A stretch of DNA of 64,000 bases. It comes from Galdieria partita. Lineage: Eukaryota; Rhodophyta; Bangiophyceae; Galdieriales; Galdieriaceae. Shown piece after piece: positions 33,983-45,508 of the stretch (position 1 is its first letter; every line of letters starts with the position of its first letter). The position numbers and the translations under genes are program-made. Below the pieces are notes generated by a model. The model searched no databases, had not been told where the DNA came from, and was given only the letters and a program-made list of their open reading frames with translations. Location of the stretch: positions 62,001 through 126,000 of the forward strand of contig BQMJ01000046.1 in the NCBI GenBank assembly GCA_025991245.1. The letters run 5' to 3'.

Positions 33983-35064
33983 TTATGTCGACACGCGCTG
34001 CAAAGAACAAATGCCTAATAAAAAACAACTGGACACAAATAGGATGGTATAATAGAAGATATTGCGTTGTGCTCTCCCATTCTTGCATACGTACCAACCA
34101 GCCGCCCATAAAAGAAGTGGACCAACAACTCCTATGCAAGATAACAACCAGTTGCTCTCAAGAACGAAACCCAATGCATCCTTATCATTCTGTCCAGGAT
34201 TACAAAGAAATAAAATGCGAAACAAAAGAGGTGGAAACATTAACCTTATCCCAAAGGTTTACCGCATCGAGTAAAGATGAACCGATTCACTTACCCAAAC
34301 GATAGTGCACTTTTGGACCAGAATATTAAAGGTCGACAGGTTAAAACAAGTGTCAAACACCACAAAACAACAATAGCAACAATTAAAGACACCAACTTGG
34401 AAACAATCAAGTGCAAAATGGTTCCTGAACCATAACAAGTTCCAGGACTCGTCAATATATCACAACCCAGAAATGACCACCAACTGTCAACAAAATGCCT
34501 CGACAATAGTACTAACAGAAAGCCTATAAACAAGCCTGATACTACATCGGATAGAAAGTGTGCTCCCAAATATAGACGTGAGAAAGATGTAGAGATACTA
34601 ACAAAAGCAACCAAAAGAGTCAACCAAATGGGATGGTCCCAATGAGTTACATCCGAAAGTAAGAAACAAAAGACTACAGAGCAAACTACACCACGAGATG
34701 GAAAAGAACTCGTCTTATCCCGTTTCCAAACAATAATCGTGTCATCCAACATCCAGGGACGAGGTCTCCACAAGAAACGTTTTAAAAGTTGAGTCCCGAA
34801 TACCAAAACAAGCGCATATGTAAGCACTATCGTTCCTGCTACATCTGCTCCCAGACAAAACAATATGAGTGGCATAGGAAAGATCAACTCTATGCTGGTT
34901 ACCGCTGTAAAGAATATGCTAAAAAAGAACAAGAACTTGTTTCGAACACACTGAATTTGATTGAGAATATATCTATCAGATAAATTGAAGGAACTATTTT
35001 CATATTCTGCAATACCCAATAACAAAGGAACGGAAGGTTTCATACTGACCGTCAAGGAAGCCAT
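33983..35064 (-). CDS. PAP2-superfamily membrane lipid phosphatase
   Basis: Two exons, complement(33983..34244, 34295..35064), phase 2 intron of 50 nt; 343 residues with about eight hydrophobic helices. Motif 1 is KRFLWRPRP (residues 95-103) and motif 3 is SRLYLGAHFLSD (162-173, with His169 and Asp173). Motif 2, normally PSGH or PSxH, reads PSRG (122-125), so the histidine that protonates the leaving group is missing. The overall plan resembles sphingosine-1-phosphate/dolichyl-type phosphatases with helices extending past the catalytic core. If motif 2 is truly altered the protein may be non-catalytic or use another residue. Confidence 0.85.
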
Positions 35065-35146
35065 TTTCTATGAATTCATGAAATTTCGACTGCTGAAAGG
35101 ATAGCAGATTGTCGGTGTCCAGTTTTCATTGCATACAAAAACATTT

Positions 35147-35335
35147 ATGGATAATGCGGAAGAGTTGCGCTTCTTGTCTGAGACTTACACTAGGGTTATC
35201 TACAAAATTTTCTTTCATGTCTTTACTGTTGCAGTATCACATAATGGAAAAATGCTTCAACGTCGATTTGGTCCATTCTTCAACACACTACAATATTATT
35301 ATTTGGTTAGTTGGGCCCCAAAAGGGTCTGCATGA
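35147..35335 (+). CDS. Possible 62-residue protein
   Basis: A short ATG-started frame with a hydrophobic helix (VIYKIFFHVFTVAV) followed by a basic segment KMLQRRFGPFF. It is 82 bp from and divergent to the PAP2 gene, the same arrangement as the real divergent pairs in this window. It matches no family I know. Only its position and amphipathic look support it, so it may be chance. Confidence 0.3.
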   Translation: MDNAEELRFLSETYTRVIYKIFFHVFTVAVSHNGKMLQRRFGPFFNTLQYYYLVSWAPKGSA

Positions 35336-35409
35336 CTGACTTGTTGTGAGCTATGAACAAAGACACAAATAAAGAACAGTCTTTTGATATCTACTAGAGA
35401 AATACTTCA

Positions 35410-35549
35410 ACCCCATGCACCCTTTACGGGTAAGAGACCTTGGATAAAATGGCCTCCTACTTTACCGCCGGTGCAATATCATAAGAAACGTGGTTTACAG
35501 GAGGGTTGCCTCTACCCGTAGCAACTCGCTAATTACCCACGCTACAGAT
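35410..35549 (+). ncRNA. Candidate H/ACA-box snoRNA
   Basis: Two hairpin domains are separated by a hinge and followed by an ACA box, the H/ACA plan. Domain 1 is closed by TGCACC (35416-35421) pairing with GGTGCA (35470-35475), with an inner GGTAA/TTACC helix. The hinge reads ATATCA (35476-35481), fitting box H ANANNA. Domain 2 is closed by CGTGG (35489-35493) with CCACG (35537-35541) and has an inner GTTGC/GCAAC stem around 35505-35525. ACA lies at 35544-35546, three bases from the inferred 3' end. The segment is clearly GC-richer than its flanks and has no open frame. The guide targets were not identified. Confidence 0.5.
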
Positions 35550-35814
35550 AACTTTGTTCTTCAGAGTTTGCTTTTTGCGTTCAATAAGTTGTGGTGAACG
35601 TTATCCTATACCCTCTAGACAGTTGACGTCATAGCAAATTTGTTTGAAACGTTGTAAGCAAACAATTTTGGAATATTCTTGACAACAAACAACTTTGTGT
35701 AAAGCAGCAAGATGCCATTGCTTGTATCTCTATAAAAAGACATTACAATATGCATCTCTTCATGTCACAATAGCTTATTCAGTACGAGGTTCCTTTATTC
35801 ATTTTTGTTCACAA
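35550..35814. other. Intergenic, nothing recognised
   Basis: AT-rich stretch between the putative snoRNA and the 3' end of the minus-strand N-methyltransferase. No further gene or structured RNA was seen. Confidence 0.5.
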
Positions 35815-36700
35815 CTAGGATGATTGGCGATTTCGTGCTGCATACATTGCATTCATAAAAGGTCTAAGATGGACGGTCAAATTTCTCTATATAAGAGAAA
35901 TAAAAAACTTACCCTTCAAAGCATCTGGCAGCCAACCAATACGTAAAACCAAGAAGTGCAGAAAGAAATATCCCTGTTGGACTTGTTGACAAAATAGAAC
36001 GACCAAAATGCATCAGAGTTGAACCAAAATACATTGGATCACAAAAATAATTGAACGGGAAACTCTCAATCTTTTGATCAAACATAAACCCAAAGTATTC
36101 TCCCATGTAAGTCCCGAATATACCTAACTGATAGAAACCAGACATGGACAAAATGATTCCAAAAAATATCAGTGAATAGCCGAGCAAATGGGCAGCATAG
36201 TTCATCCAGGTTGCATGTAACGAAATAGAGGGTTGCATATGAATTGCTCGAAGGAAAGCCCACTCTCGGAGAGAACTAAACATTAGTATGGAAACTGCAA
36301 AGAGAATCAGTGCAATAGAGGGAGATCCTGCCATTCTAGACAGGTTCTTGGTGTAATATTCATAGCGACAAAATACATTCCAGTAGACCGGCGAAGCAAT
36401 GGTAAGTATAACTGACACAAGAAGATATCTTTCACTCAATCTTATCAATTTTGCCTGCTTCCAAAATTCTTTCGAAACAAAGTCTTTTACTGCCGACTTG
36501 TTTGTTATCAAAGGAAAGAAGACGTCCAGTAGTCCGCTGCTCATGAGCATAATCAGCAAAGTGAGACCCAAATAGAATACAGCCTTGAACCAAGTCATAG
36601 GGTCTGTTTGCGGCTTGATGCTGTCAGGAATTCTTGTCCATTTTGCTCTTTTTTGGATAGCTAAAGCACCGAAAGTGATTTGTTTGGACTGATAACACAT
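35815..36700 (-). CDS. Phospholipid N-methyltransferase (PEMT/Opi3 family)
   Basis: Two exons, complement(35815..35863, 35913..36700), phase 2; 278 residues. The enzyme methylates phosphatidylethanolamine derivatives towards phosphatidylcholine in the ER. Several hydrophobic helices precede the diagnostic C-terminal block: LGIFGTYMGEYFGFMFDQ, ESFPFNYFCDPMYFGSTL, and FEGPFMNAMY, which is completed only by the tiny last exon of 49 nt. YWNVFCRYEYYTKNL before the core is also PEMT-like. The N-terminal extension of about 80 residues contains one more membrane segment than the human enzyme. Whether it performs all three methylations cannot be told. Confidence 0.9.
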
Positions 36701-36825
36701 AATTTCATTTCAAAAAGTATCAAAATGGTCAAGAATTTATTAAAAGTATTCAACAAAGATTCGATGCTTTCCAGAATGGGCCATTTTTGGTTGATAGAAT
36801 CTCATTGCAAATATTCTCCGAGAAA

Positions 36826-37209
36826 TCAATAGTATTCAAAAGCTTGCTTCAACTCTTTTCTTTGTGGTGATAGATATGGTGGAGTTTCTGCATCTAAAGT
36901 TTGTTGCCAAGATTCCTTTTGTATTGAAGTCTTTTCGATCTTTCGGAAATTATTACGAGTCCTTTTGAACATATAGCCCTGAGGTGAGATACCAAGTAAT
37001 AGAGATTCCGAACAAGAGGGAGCGGAACAAGCTTTCAATACTGTCTCAAATGGTCTAGAAGAGTTGTCATCTTCACCATCCGACCTAGTTGTCTGTTTCT
37101 CATTTTCCTCTTGGAGGTTTTTAGTGACTTTTCTGTCTGTATCATTATTCAAAGATTGGGAGGAATGAATATCCACGGGATTACTACCCTTTGCTACAGT
37201 TTGTTTCAT
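36826..37209 (-). CDS. Small disordered hypothetical protein
   Basis: ATG-started frame of 127 residues with no recognisable family. It is rich in Ser, Asn, Glu, Lys and Thr. Two more ordered bits are LLLGISPQGYMFKRTRNNFRKIEK and a C-terminal KELKQAFEYY helix. A nuclear phosphoprotein is conceivable, but nothing shows it. Weak codon-level evidence; length exceeds chance expectation only modestly. Confidence 0.45.
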   Translation of the reverse strand: MKQTVAKGSNPVDIHSSQSLNNDTDRKVTKNLQEENEKQTTRSDGEDDNSSRPFETVLKACSAPSCSESLLLGISPQGYMFKRTRNNFRKIEKTSIQKESWQQTLDAETPPYLSPQRKELKQAFEYY

Positions 37210-37972
37210 CGAAATTATGAAAGATACGATTATGACGCTTGTTCCTGCACAACTATTTTCCTAGTGAATGTGTTCTGTTGAACAATGCTTTGCAACAAAA
37301 AGAATGTACAAGTTTTACTTTTCATTTACCGAAATGTGCCTCGTCATTTTTTCTTTCAAAAACAGACGAGAAGTACAAAGGCGCATTTTCGGAATTTGAA
37401 ATTTTCCCCAAAGGAAAAATGCCTTTTCCCAGGCGCATTCTATTTGAAGATAATTGTTCAAAGTGATAGAGAGATCCATTATGACACCTTTTCACAGTAC
37501 GTTTCCCTCAGAAATGGATTAGAGCATACTAGAAAATTTGCAAGTTTCTACGCATCCAAGCGGTTCTAACTTGCTTTCATGATGTTCATTGCGTCATCCA
37601 AGTCTTATCATTTCATTCCTTGAAAAACCCGTTTCATAGCATTATTGCTTGAGAAACTTGAGCACCAAGTCTCTCCTTTTATACAACATACAGCTTCATA
37701 TAAACAAAGCTTTGATTATATGAAAGGAACATTGACATCCATTCAGTGTACAGGACTCTCGGTTTGGAGTCATCGCAGATAATCACATTTGGAAAAGTAA
37801 TAAAATGAACTTTGCTCTTCATTGTGCCGGATGCTCGATTGAACATTTCAAGCTTCAACGTATAAACACAAAAGCTATCAAAAACCCGTGGATAAAACAA
37901 AAGACAACAATATCCAACACACATCAGGTCACAGTTCCCTACTTTATTTTGAAAAAAAAGCTAAAAAATAAT
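37210..37972. other. Intergenic stretch, no supported gene
   Basis: About 760 bp between two minus-strand genes. Plus-strand open frames around 37240-37570 have no ATG in a suitable place and no family likeness. No hairpin or repeat of note was seen. It presumably holds the promoter of the disordered protein gene and the adenosine kinase 3' UTR. Confidence 0.5.
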
Positions 37973-39336
<1,364 letters not shown>

Positions 39337-39772
39337 CTTCAATTAGTAGTTTACAACGCCAAAACAAAAATTCTCAAATATACACAACGTGTAGAACCCG
39401 AACAACGTTTCCAATTGAGTCTCTTGTTCCAATAAACAGACAAAGCGTGGAATCACCATTGAAAGCAATTGTTCATCTGGAAAGACTATCCATTTTGGTT
39501 TTATCGAATCTTTTGCAAAGTTTATATTATCACATTCAGTCGTAGTCTCATCAGAGACATTTTGCTTCTACTATTAGAAACCTGTTATTCATACTGGCAA
39601 ATTGATACTTGCACCAAATTAGAAACTACTTGTCTCTGCCTTTAAAAGTATAAAGAGTGGGATGATATTACCAAGTTTTTAAATAAACCTCACTATTTGT
39701 TGACAACGAAATTCTCTAGAAGGAACATTGCTCAATAGACGAGAGAATTCAAAGACATGAAAATAGATTGTA
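39337..39772. other. Divergent intergenic region
   Basis: 436 bp between the starts of adenosine kinase (-) and an orphan gene (+). It contains a small perfect hairpin (GTCTC ATCA GAGAC near 39548) and AT-rich tracts. A plus-strand ATG frame at 39324-39545 looks non-coding. This is most likely a promoter region for one or both neighbours. Confidence 0.45.
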
Positions 39773-41071
39773 ATGGCACATGAAAAAGTTTGGAGACCAT
39801 TTCCTCCACTACTACAAGCAACACTGGACTCCATTTTACCTTCAGACTATATGCTGGGTTCTAGAATCTTAAACTGCTTTACCAAAGAAATCAACAAGGT
39901 TCCGGTCCGGTCACGATTCTTTCCTCCAGCTTCCACCTTTAGGAAACTTATCACCTTGATGAGTAAAGAACACTCTACGAAGAACAGTTCGTTTCTGTTT
40001 CAAATTCTCGTTGAATTGAAAGAATATTTCTGTAGTATTCCTGGGTATGGTTGGGAAAAGTCTCCCTTTGCTGTTGACGACCGCTTGGAATCCGTGTTGC
40101 ATCCCTTTCATCTTATGGGCTTCGACTCTGCCAACTTGAACGACCCATCAATGCGTCCTTTTGCTTTTTTAAAAGCACTTATTCAGGCGTTGAAGGAAAG
40201 TAATTGTGAACTACTAGAGTTGACCCAGTATTTCGATTTTGACTCTTTAGAAGGGGACATTAGCGATGATGAGTGTAGTGATGCATATAGTCTGCAAATG
40301 GCCAATGACGATAAACAGTCTTGGAAAGATGGCTTTTGTCAGATATTGCGATATTTTTTGGTTGTACTTGAGGATCCAAAGGCTTGCAAAGCATTCTATT
40401 TAGATGCGTCACCGAATAATCGCGTGAGTGAAGGGAAAACTTGCATGTTCCGTTATTGTTTGCCTCATCTAGTAGCAACTTTGAGTAATAATGATGACAG
40501 AGTTGCACCTGTTATCCTTGAGCTTTGTTTACAGCTTTCCAAAAAGTTCAACAAGGAATGGGACATGGCTTATATTGAAGAATTGACTAGAAGAATGTTC
40601 GTATTCCATCAACCAGAGCCCTGGAAATTATTTCTTCGTTGTATATCGGATTTCCAACTTCGTATGACTGTGATAGAATTTGTTCTCAAGTCTACATCTT
40701 TTCTGTATTCTTTTGAGTTGCCATCATTGAATATGGATTCTCAACAACGTTATATTCCCCAGTTAGTGAAATGGATGGAAAATATTGAGGTGAAAGAAAA
40801 CCCGGATAGTTACATAGATGAAGAGTTCGACTTGTTATTTCTGTTTATTCACCAGTTATTAGACTCATTTGTAGGCCTACAGAGTTGTCGAGAAGAAATG
40901 GAGGCCAATTTTTCGGAAAGTTCTCGTTCATTTATACAGTCGTTGCTTCACTTGAGACGATTGTGGGAAGAGTACAAAACTCATAATGAAACTGCGTTTT
41001 CGTATTACTTTGATCAGTTGGAAAGTCTCAGTTGGTTTCTTCATGGAATTGTGCTATTCAATTCAACTTAG
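39773..41071 (+). CDS. Conserved-looking helical protein, unassigned (432 aa)
   Basis: Single exon of 432 residues, ATG start. I do not recognise the family. It is mostly alpha-helical by composition, with leucine-rich helices spaced like an alpha-solenoid (LVATLSN, VILELCLQLSKKF, LFLRCISDFQLR, FLFIHQLLDSF). One acidic patch near residues 155-175 (DSLEGDISDDE) looks like a loop. There is no signal peptide or membrane segment. It overlaps the 3' end of the convergent 1446-residue gene by 14 bp. A scaffold or repair-complex subunit would fit the appearance, but nothing specific supports it. Confidence 0.75.
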   Translation: MAHEKVWRPFPPLLQATLDSILPSDYMLGSRILNCFTKEINKVPVRSRFFPPASTFRKLITLMSKEHSTKNSSFLFQILVELKEYFCSIPGYGWEKSPFAVDDRLESVLHPFHLMGFDSANLNDPSMRPFAFLKALIQALKESNCELLELTQYFDFDSLEGDISDDECSDAYSLQMANDDKQSWKDGFCQILRYFLVVLEDPKACKAFYLDASPNNRVSEGKTCMFRYCLPHLVATLSNNDDRVAPVILELCLQLSKKFNKEWDMAYIEELTRRMFVFHQPEPWKLFLRCISDFQLRMTVIEFVLKSTSFLYSFELPSLNMDSQQRYIPQLVKWMENIEVKENPDSYIDEEFDLLFLFIHQLLDSFVGLQSCREEMEANFSESSRSFIQSLLHLRRLWEEYKTHNETAFSYYFDQLESLSWFLHGIVLFNST

Positions 41072-44000
41072 CTTGAAGGTCATGTCTTTTCTCCCAACAT
41101 TGATTCCAAACTTGTCTTATCAACCACCTTAGAAATTGGCAACCTAAACGAAGAGCATATGTAATTTTGTCTGTGCTTTGCATGATTAGTTCCAAATTGG
41201 GTTCTTCTTTTAACGGCAAATGTAATAACAACATCACGTCGTCATATTGAGAAGACATTAAGAGATACCAAACATGATTATCTTCTAATTGGTTTCTTCT
41301 TAGCAATTGAAATGTTTCAGAAAAGGCAGCTGAAGTTGGATTGATTATTTTATCCCATTCGAGGTGGTTTCTTGGTGGCAGTTTTGGCATCTTGACAAGA
41401 TTATAGTTGAGATTGGCAAAATGAGTTCTGCACAGTTCAGAAAACGAATAGTGTGGAAACGTATCCATGAAAAGATGGCGATTCCAAGAAGAAGCATTCC
41501 TACAGATTGCAATTTCTGTCTTCCATCTTTGGAGTTGATGTAACTGAAACAATACAGATGAAAACCAAGTAGATAACCAGGTCTGGGATTCCTCGCCAAT
41601 CTGTTCCATTTTCTGTAACCATTCAATTATCTGGTCATCTCTCTTGGTTTGACAAAGGAATTCATACAACACTTTCAGAGGAAGACTCATTGTTTTGGCG
41701 ACGATGGAGCTATCATTGGATTTCCAGTGTGGCACTTCCAACGCAAATATAATCCAATTATCCCTCGTTTCATCGGTTGGAGGAATTCCTTTGTTGAGCT
41801 TATTGACGGACGATAAACCCACACATGTCAGTTTGTGAGGATTTTCGTGGACATAGAGCTCCACTTGTTGTTCTCCTAATTGTCGTTTCCATTCGTCGAT
41901 AAAGTCCATTTTAGATATTTCTTTGTATTTCCATTCCAGTTGTATGGAACGGAATTGAAATAACATTCTTTGGTCACATTCGTTGACATTCTTTTCATCC
42001 AACAGCCATTTTAATAATACAACATTATTCTCCATAGGTATATTCAACTGATTCCACCGCTGGATGAGATATTTTCCTTGCAAATATTGGATAGTCAAGG
42101 CTGACCAAAAAAGTTGAGAAACGGCAATATTTTCCCAGTTTGTTGCTTTCGAGACATCGTTGAAAGAAAGCACACATTGTAATGGCCATTCTTGTTGCTC
42201 CCTGACGTGCACTTCTAAACACAAGTCACTATGATTCCATTGCAACAACCAAACATTCTGTTGACTCCATTCGACAACTTTCGTTTCTCCCGATGAGAGT
42301 TGATAACCACTTGAAATATATTTCAAGCAGTCTTCACAAAAGGCTGACATATCATCCAACAGTACCCAGCTAGAAAAATAACAATCATTATTGAAACACA
42401 ATAAAAGATATTTTCCAAGAATCCTCATTATCCATTCATGGCAAAGTATCCAATTCTTCCACATACGAGAATGCCAAGACTTTGGAGCCATATTGTACAA
42501 TTCCAACCACACCTGAATATCGTCGCAATATACTTTTGCAACAACTCTCAACTGTTCATTGTTCTCCTTTTTGTACTGAAACTTTAGCCATGTTGTACGG
42601 TCATCGTCAAAAACCACTTTATGATACCCAATATTGGACAACATTTCTATGAGCCACTTCAAAGCATAATGTATTACACAACTATTTGATGAGCAAAATA
42701 GTACATTTTGGCTATTTTCACTAGACACGAATGGATCCAATGACCAACGAACCGATTTCCAATGCATCGTCTCTTCCTTCCACAATTGTGCAAAGTTTTC
42801 ATTTTCAACTTTGATACTATTCCAAAAAATATTCCTTTTGATTTGCTGAACCACTTTAGAGCCATGATATCGAGAAGCACGCTGTATGATGGCTAAATGT
42901 TGTTGAGATAGCCATTGCACGGGTTGTAATGATAAGATGAACAATGAAATGGAATCCTCTTGTGAACTCCATACGACGAACATTCCCATAAGCCATTCAA
43001 GTTGCGCACTCCTATCATTCCAATCCACTTTCTTTGCAAACGTCAAACATTTCGACATCATTGAATGTTCTCCAACCACGGCATCCACTATCTTGTTCAT
43101 ATCATAGTTATTCTCTATCGGCATCCAGTCACCAAGTTCACAAATGGTTCGTATCATCCAATCGCTATTGAAAACAACACAACGAACTTGAAAGAATTCA
43201 AATAAACGACTCTTCACTTTAGCATCATAAACCACATGAGCAAAATGCCATATAGAATTATCTATTTTCACAATCCGTTTTGTCTTGTCAAGCATCTGTT
43301 GCTCATCCACTTTCCACCAATCCAACACAGCATCCATTGCATGATAGCAAGCCACTGCTGTGTATGATGCAACATCCAATAACGGCTCTTTTCCACTAAT
43401 CCGATGATGGTAATACAACTTGACTTGGTTTCTCTCTCGTTCTAATCCAATAACCAACGGATAACTGGCACCAATCCACCAACTCTTAGCATTGGTCATC
43501 ATACGATTGCTAACGGAAACATTTCCTTCTTGTTCTTCTCGCAATGTTGACCATCCCATTGTTTTCAGATGTAAACGCAACGATTGAAAAACTCGATGAG
43601 CTGCTTTACCTGTGGGCAGTATCCAACAGTGATTGGCATTTCCCCACAACTGAATACGTAATTGATGACTACGGCTGCAAGAAAAATGGAGAGATTCTAT
43701 ATCACTTCCTAATGACTCACTTTCCAAAAGGAAAAATGAACAAGCACAACTTGGTTCTAAATGATGACTCCACAAGTTCCATTCATAGTGCATAAACAAT
43801 GGATCCAAATAGTAATTCCATTCATGCACACATATTCCTATTCCTACGAAAATGACTTTAACACCGTTGTTACTTGGGTAGGTAGGAATGAGATAAAATA
43901 GCAAATATTGTGACTGGTCAATATGAAACACGAACAAATGATTGCTACAAGTGGAGCCTGGATATAAGGACAACAGAAACTCCTCCACTTGTTGTACATC

Positions 44001-45398
44001 CAAACTATCACTGACAGTCGGTTTCTTTAGGATATGAAAGATAAGACAAGGACATTCTTTCCACCAGTCATTATAACGTTGGCTCAAAAATGCAATACTC
44101 GTCGGATTCGTAGACAAATCAAACAGTAGTTGTTCACAAGCCAATAAACTCAACCATCGGTCAAAAGAGTAATGTCTATTGACAATCTCATCATTCTCCT
44201 TTCTTTCTCTTAATTCTAACTGCACCAGAAACACCATTTGTTGATCATCTTCTTCTTTATGATGACTTGAAGCTACACATTCCAGAGACTCGGTATCGAG
44301 ACAAGCATCATTTGTGTAGATATGAATATGGCAAATCACCAACAAACATTCATTCAGTAACAAATAAAATGATAAATAAGACTCTTCAAGGGAACCAGAG
44401 CCCATTCTGGATTGCGAATGTACCAAGAACTCAAAGTTGGGTCTAAAACCTTGTTGAATATGCCACTGTATAAAAACGCCCAAATTATTACCAGAAAACT
44501 TCCATTGTTCTGAAGTGGCAATCACACTGTTTTCATGACTAAACCATTTGCCAAAGATATCCTGTAAACTATGATTCATTGGAGAGAAACCAATTTCTTC
44601 GCTACGTTCATTCATTGCACTATTCTTCTGGTTGCTCGAGATGCTGCTACTAGATAACTGTATTATATTGTTCGAATTCCAAATATTTCCACCACTCAAC
44701 AAGCAATAGGCCACAACAGAGCTCGGTATTGGCTCCACAAGACCATCACATAATACGTGAACGAGGTCTAAAGCCATTCCTTTTCTAGTTAGAAACTTGG
44801 CTGCATTCTTGTCATTCTCCTTATGATAACTAGACTTGATCATCGATGGTGATGAAGTGATCAACATCATTCGGCGAAAGACTTTAGCGGTTGTCTCCAA
44901 CTCCATATTGCCACCATGAATACAATCCAGTACCAACAAGTCATATAAATCTATTCCATCTTGGTTCCAATGAGTTCTCGATTGCAAATACGGAATATAG
45001 ACCTGTTCAATTTCTTGTTCCAATAGTGTCAAGCTTTCTTTCTCAAATTTTTGCCATCCTTCTACGTCCCTGGTTTCCAAACCACTCAGTGTTTGACAAC
45101 ACAATATACCTCGATGTTCAAACACTACGAGTGATTGGATACTGTACAAGCTTTTGGAATCGACAAGAGAGCCAAGTTGTTTCAATACAGAAGTGGTAGC
45201 GTCCAAGATGCTATGGAAACCACTGCGAGGTGGATAGTGATCCTCCAATACGGAACAGAAAGGTGTCAAAAGTATCACAATATCCAAGTGGAAAGGTGTC
45301 TTCGTTTCTTCTTTGATTTGCTCTTTTGTTTTCAAATATTTGCATATTCTTGCGGAAAATTTTTCTGTCCACCAGATATGCGAAGAAAACTCCACCAT
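41058..45398 (-). CDS. Giant unassigned Trp-rich protein (1446 aa)
   Basis: Uninterrupted 4.3-kb frame; first ATG at 45398. No domain is recognised with confidence. It is strikingly rich in Trp, Gln and His, with repeated W-containing strands such as EWNYYLDPLFMHYEWNLW. The N-terminal ~110 residues look like an alternating strand-helix domain (FHLDIVILLTPFCSVLE). They vaguely recall the N-terminal region of the KICSTOR protein SZT2, but that is a weak impression, not an assignment. There are no membrane helices or coiled coils. The frame length alone makes it a real gene. Confidence 0.8.
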   Translation of the reverse strand: MVEFSSHIWWTEKFSARICKYLKTKEQIKEETKTPFHLDIVILLTPFCSVLEDHYPPRSGFHSILDATTSVLKQLGSLVDSKSLYSIQSLVVFEHRGILCCQTLSGLETRDVEGWQKFEKESLTLLEQEIEQVYIPYLQSRTHWNQDGIDLYDLLVLDCIHGGNMELETTAKVFRRMMLITSSPSMIKSSYHKENDKNAAKFLTRKGMALDLVHVLCDGLVEPIPSSVVAYCLLSGGNIWNSNNIIQLSSSSISSNQKNSAMNERSEEIGFSPMNHSLQDIFGKWFSHENSVIATSEQWKFSGNNLGVFIQWHIQQGFRPNFEFLVHSQSRMGSGSLEESYLSFYLLLNECLLVICHIHIYTNDACLDTESLECVASSHHKEEDDQQMVFLVQLELRERKENDEIVNRHYSFDRWLSLLACEQLLFDLSTNPTSIAFLSQRYNDWWKECPCLIFHILKKPTVSDSLDVQQVEEFLLSLYPGSTCSNHLFVFHIDQSQYLLFYLIPTYPSNNGVKVIFVGIGICVHEWNYYLDPLFMHYEWNLWSHHLEPSCACSFFLLESESLGSDIESLHFSCSRSHQLRIQLWGNANHCWILPTGKAAHRVFQSLRLHLKTMGWSTLREEQEGNVSVSNRMMTNAKSWWIGASYPLVIGLERERNQVKLYYHHRISGKEPLLDVASYTAVACYHAMDAVLDWWKVDEQQMLDKTKRIVKIDNSIWHFAHVVYDAKVKSRLFEFFQVRCVVFNSDWMIRTICELGDWMPIENNYDMNKIVDAVVGEHSMMSKCLTFAKKVDWNDRSAQLEWLMGMFVVWSSQEDSISLFILSLQPVQWLSQQHLAIIQRASRYHGSKVVQQIKRNIFWNSIKVENENFAQLWKEETMHWKSVRWSLDPFVSSENSQNVLFCSSNSCVIHYALKWLIEMLSNIGYHKVVFDDDRTTWLKFQYKKENNEQLRVVAKVYCDDIQVWLELYNMAPKSWHSRMWKNWILCHEWIMRILGKYLLLCFNNDCYFSSWVLLDDMSAFCEDCLKYISSGYQLSSGETKVVEWSQQNVWLLQWNHSDLCLEVHVREQQEWPLQCVLSFNDVSKATNWENIAVSQLFWSALTIQYLQGKYLIQRWNQLNIPMENNVVLLKWLLDEKNVNECDQRMLFQFRSIQLEWKYKEISKMDFIDEWKRQLGEQQVELYVHENPHKLTCVGLSSVNKLNKGIPPTDETRDNWIIFALEVPHWKSNDSSIVAKTMSLPLKVLYEFLCQTKRDDQIIEWLQKMEQIGEESQTWLSTWFSSVLFQLHQLQRWKTEIAICRNASSWNRHLFMDTFPHYSFSELCRTHFANLNYNLVKMPKLPPRNHLEWDKIINPTSAAFSETFQLLRRNQLEDNHVWYLLMSSQYDDVMLLLHLPLKEEPNLELIMQSTDKITYALRLGCQFLRWLIRQVWNQCWEKRHDLQAKLN

Positions 45399-45508
45399 CA
45401 ATCCTCAAACAAGACATTCTTCCAATGTCTTTTGAATCGTTCCTTTATTTCACCAAATCACTATAACTTTAAGCCTTTTGTATTTCCTTTCTCGCTCTTT
45501 ACAACAAG

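Noticed and set aside
35405-35555. SRP RNA, RNase P RNA or spliceosomal snRNA as explanation of the GC-rich block
   Set aside because: Universal motifs of those RNAs were not found; the two-hairpin H/ACA layout fits better.
37239-37569. Two overlapping plus-strand frames
   Set aside because: Neither has a usable ATG in the right place; a stop precedes the better one, and the introns needed would be implausibly short.
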